In this document: positions 60,675 through 64,000 of the stretch, one piece after another | How the letters are laid out: every line of letters begins with the position of its first letter | Position numbering within the stretch: the first letter of the stretch is position 1 | DNA from: Stichopus chloronotus | Lineage: Eukaryota; Echinodermata; Holothuroidea; Aspidochirotida; Stichopodidae | Length of the DNA stretch: 64,000 bases | Direction: 5' to 3' | Assembly: GCA_021234535.1 (NCBI GenBank) | Contig: CM037843.1 | Span: 35,403,200 to 35,467,199 of the forward strand | The notes under the pieces: model-generated | Seen by the model: the letters and a program-made list of their open reading frames with translations, nothing else | Database searches by the model: none | Told to the model about the DNA's origin: nothing | Made by a program: the position numbers and the translations under genes

Positions 60675-61012
60675 TTAGTAATTTCTTTGGACAAAGTAAT
60701 AATTTCGTTACACAAATAATTTGGTTTTTATTAATCAATTTAATAATTTTATTAAACAAATTAATGGTTTGATTAATCTCATTTATTGATTTAGTAAATA
60801 AATTGATGATTTGATTAACTAAATTAATAATTTGATTAAACAGATCAATGGATTTTGATTAACCAAATCAATAACTTAATTAAGCACATTAATAATTTCA
60901 TTGAACAAATAAATAATTTGATCACACAAAATAACAATTTCGTTAAACAAATTACTTGGTTTCATTAAACGAGTTAATAATTTAATTAAACAAATTAATA
61001 ATTTTATTAAAC
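60675..61012. repeat. 22-bp AT-rich satellite, right part
   Basis: About 15 units of a 22-bp motif (AACAAATTAATAATTTGATT-like), each partly palindromic. It continues the array that stops at 58491. Confidence 0.88.
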
Positions 61013-62454
61013 ATAAAAATCAATATGGTCCCAACAGGGCTTTCGTAAATAACAACAAATAACAACCAAACTCTTTACATTAATTTCATTCACCCATGCA
61101 TTTACTTGAGCTTTTGTATTATATAAATACTATCTGGTAACATGTATATCTTTACAACAGTACAGAGAAAATTACAAAACTAAAACGTTCTACATTAAAA
61201 AAAAATTACACAACTTCCTGGTAAGTACTATCTGATGCTCATTCTAAAATAGGAGACTTTTCCTGAAAAAGTCGATTAGAAAGTAAGCCTTGCAAATAAG
61301 GAAGGACTAAAGATATTCGGCACACACTCAAGATCTGTGAAAATTTCCTCACTTGATACATGTAAAAGCATTTGCTCTAAATTCTGAGCACAGAATGAAA
61401 CCAGAATATGCAATATTGGGCGGAAACATTACATATATGGCTCGAGCGTACACAAAGAGGGGAGGCGGTGGTGGAAAGAAAGAGGAAAGAATAGGGAGGG
61501 CTAAAGAAGGGATAGGGGAGGAGAATCTCACCTTCTATACTGCATTCAATATATTTCGTTATATGGGAAATGAGTTGATTAAAGAAAGTAATCAGTTCCT
61601 TGCACATTGATAGCACCGGTGTACCTCAATAAAGTTGACCGACCCCTCCCCTTAAAACCAATGTTCAGCATCGGTAGCGCAAGATTCAGTCTGTTCTCCA
61701 AAATTCCAACGAACGCAACGTTTCACTTGTACTGATAACTCTTCAACACACACCACTTTATATTTCAAGAGCTCACTTTGTGCACTACTGCTCTCATATT
61801 CACATTCCCGCCCCATCCCCTCCCCACGCAGCTGGACTTGCGGTCACTGTAAAGTGACTCTTAAAAAGATATCAAGGAAGTATGTAGATTGCACAATTGA
61901 AACCAGTGTTATACTCAAACAAATCTTTTCCTATTCTCCTCTCATCCATACATCCCTACCTACATACCGTTCCCACATGTCCACAACGCATGAAATACAC
62001 CAACACAATACTTGCATGTATACAGACTGATTATGTTTCATATTGCAGACGCTATGAACTATTCAGAAACGCTTACTTTCGATCAACGGCTAACCTACCC
62101 ATGCAGCCAACTTCGTACAACACTATTTTATCATTGCACTGTATTTTAGATCCAAAGTTTCTTCAGTTTCCAGCTACATAGTATGCGCAAGAGCTATACA
62201 AGAGGATGTCGACATTAGGTATAACATACGTCCTACCTGAGTTGCATTCGATATTCATCATCGCAGTTACGACATAACCTATTTCAGTTGCAAGTGTTTA
62301 TCACCAGATATGCAGCGATGCTTCTCATCAAATGACCTAAGATATGTGATCAGTACAAAGTGTTCATTTTATTCATATTCATGTTCGCATTTCATTCAGT
62401 GGCTAATAATTTTATTGAAAGAGATGCCACATACAAATATTGTACACGTTATAC
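61013..62454. other. intergenic, no recognised content
   Basis: AT-rich sequence with a purine-rich stretch at 61447-61530. No gene or repeat family recognised. Confidence 0.45.
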
Positions 62455-62790
62455 TGATGTTATTTGGCGTAGTCATTGATGACATCACATTTAATTCGAT
62501 GGTCTGATTGCTGTTATTTGGCGTAGTCAACGATGACATCCAGACCACAATTCGATGGTCGGACTGCTGTTATTTGGTGACGTCACTGATGACATCACAT
62601 CATAATGCGATGATCTGATTGCTCTCATTTGGAGTAGTCACTGATGACATCACTCCTTCAATTCGATGGTCTGATTGTTGTTTTTTGGCGACATCACTGA
62701 TGACATCACAACACAATTCGATGGTCTGATTGCTGTCATCTGGCAAAGTCACGGACGAAATCAGACCACAATTCGATAGTATGATTGCTC
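62455..62790. repeat. 55-bp tandem repeat, about six units
   Basis: The unit AATTCGATGGTCTGATTGCT, then GTTATTTGGCGTAGTCACTG and ATGACATCACA, recurs with TTATTT/TCATTT marks at 62461, 62515, 62570, 62625, 62680 and 62736, a 55-bp period. Units contain TGATGACATCA, and one has the CRE-like TGACGTCA (62578-62585). Confidence 0.92.
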
Positions 62791-62799
62791 TGATTGCTC

Positions 62800-63386
62800 C
62801 TCAGTAATATAATATACTGTATTTGATGGTTAGGAGCACCAAACACACCATGATGACTTTTATCGACACCATTATAATTTGTGACGAGTATTCGTCGACG
62901 ATATCGAGTATCACGCTGTGCTCTGATCGTTGGTGTAAACGGTTCGCTTTACGTTTCCGACAAAGCTCTGCGCAATCCTCCATCATGAGTGTGATGACCT
63001 GCGGAAACAAATGCGACATAGAAATCGTGACTTCATTTATCGTATATCTGATTATTTTATTTATTTCAGCAAGCTGTATCATCGTCACATTGTCTCTGTC
63101 ATGATCATTATAAACATTACCATCACAACCACCACAATCCTGGAGTCACCGTATACGCATGAAGGCGAAGGGACTGGTAAGGGAGAGAGTGGCGGAGAGT
63201 TTGGGGTGGGTCTGCGATTGGGGGTGGGGTGTGCCTCATCGTAACAAAACATATCCAAATAACAAGCATGAAACATGACAAACACAAAAACATAACAAAC
63301 ACACACACACACACACAAAAAAAATAAGTGAAACTAAAAACAAGTAAGTGAAACGACAATGGTCACATAGGTTTATGATACTCCCT
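62800..63386. other. intergenic with a CA microsatellite
   Basis: Contains a (CA)n run at 63298-63317. Overlapping open frames on both strands (62801-63088 minus, 62823-63104 plus) show no family signature. Confidence 0.45.
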
Positions 63387-63490
63387 AGAGATGTACCGGA
63401 TATCTGGTCCGGCCGGACTATCTGTCCGGATCGTGGAATCAAATCCGGTTCCGGATTTTTATCAAAGTCCGGACTGATTCTTTCGGACAT
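63387..63490. mobile_element. possible hAT-type terminus, CCGGA-rich
   Basis: TAGAGATGTACCGGATATCT followed by repeated TCCGG/CCGGA words in both orientations resembles the terminal and subterminal sequence of hAT elements. A plus-strand 111-codon frame continues to 63683 without a recognised domain, and the other terminus is not visible. Confidence 0.35.
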
Positions 63491-64000
63491 TTTGTTGCAA
63501 TTGTCTGACCAGAAGGGGTTGGTATGGAATTTCAGAGTTTCTCTCAAAGACTTCAAAAGGCAAGATATGAACAGTGAAGAACACAATTTATGTAATATTC
63601 TGACCATTAAAGAAACTTGTTATGGTAATGGAACAAATTGTACTAAAAGCCTTTTTTCCTCATGTGTCTCCATTTATCTTTAATACAACACCAAATGTAT
63701 AATTAAACTGTAGCCTACTAACTCATGTTAACTTTCCTGCATAATATGTGGGCCAAAACTTTATTTAAAGCAAATGTTTCAAGACACAGAGGAAACATAC
63801 ATGTTCTTTTCGTCAACCTCAAATCTTGTATGTAAAAACTAACATCTGTTAGTTATCACAAAGTAGCCATTTCATCTCATGTAATGCAGACGCTACTTAA
63901 ACGTGATTCATAATAGGAAATTATCAATAAGCTTCACAAGTAATATCTTTACATTTCACTGCAAAACTTTCTCTTGCTTGGTAATTCAAAGTCAGAGCTA
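63491..64000. other. right edge, no recognised content
   Basis: AT-rich sequence. If a hAT-like element starts at 63387, its interior would lie here; nothing further is recognisable. Confidence 0.4.

Noticed and set aside
63348..63683. 111-codon frame as a host gene
   Set aside because: Its start lies in CCGGA-rich possible transposon terminus sequence and no family signature was seen.
1..64000. tRNA, rRNA or other structured RNA genes
   Set aside because: No A/B-box pair with a cloverleaf was found by eye. The only tRNA-related sequence is the retrotransposon primer site. A tRNAscan/Infernal run would be decisive.

Overview
The window is nuclear DNA of a non-vertebrate animal. It has intron-split genes with GT-AG junctions, AT-rich non-coding sequence, and a dense load of transposon remnants and minisatellites. 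There are no bacterial features such as operons. The repeats (short elements with a tandem core, a CA microsatellite and a 3' hairpin, plus CR1-like and Ty3/Gypsy elements) suggest a marine invertebrate such as an echinoderm or mollusc. I cannot fix the taxon from sequence alone.

Genes. The left third (about 1.7-24 kb, minus strand) is a polypeptide N-acetylgalactosaminyltransferase gene closest to GALNT7. Eight coding exons join in phase into 504 codons, covering the N-terminal membrane anchor, stem, whole catalytic domain and the start of the linker to the lectin domain. The C-terminal ricin-type lectin exons lie beyond the left edge. A second, weaker gene model on the minus strand (about 33.5-37.2 kb) has two exons and would encode an unrecognised 176-residue basic coiled-coil protein with one hydrophobic segment near its C-terminus.

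Mobile DNA. At 43204-51015 (minus strand) lies one structurally complete but coding-defective Ty3/Gypsy LTR retrotransposon. It has a 4-bp CAGA target duplication, a tRNA-Leu primer site, a polypurine tract, broken gag/pol, and an extra 3' frame encoding a C2H2 zinc-finger protein behind a good splice-acceptor match. Its 5' LTR carries an 873-bp minisatellite that the 3' LTR lacks.

The commonest repeat in the window is a family of short elements built on a 145-bp tandem unit. Each unit contains TGACCTTTGACCT, a perfect DR1 nuclear-receptor site, often inside a run of four half-sites. A CA microsatellite and a family-specific 3' end follow the tandem core; in one family that end is a hairpin. 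The architecture resembles Helentron-associated (HINE/DINE-1/Pearl-like) elements. Copies lie in GALNT7 introns, inside the LTR, and inside a 22-bp AT-rich satellite.

Other pieces include a 385-bp near-perfect palindrome (239-623), a 1-kb Harbinger-like TIR element (10891-11924), a TIR fold-back element (37617-37981), a three-copy small MITE family (8.7, 10.0 and 55.6 kb), a second MITE family (29.3 and 59.0 kb), two CR1-like retroposon remnants (27.8 and 34.3 kb), and several tandem arrays with 22-, 55-, 66-, about 72- and about 145-bp units. The rest of the intergenic DNA shows nothing I can recognise.
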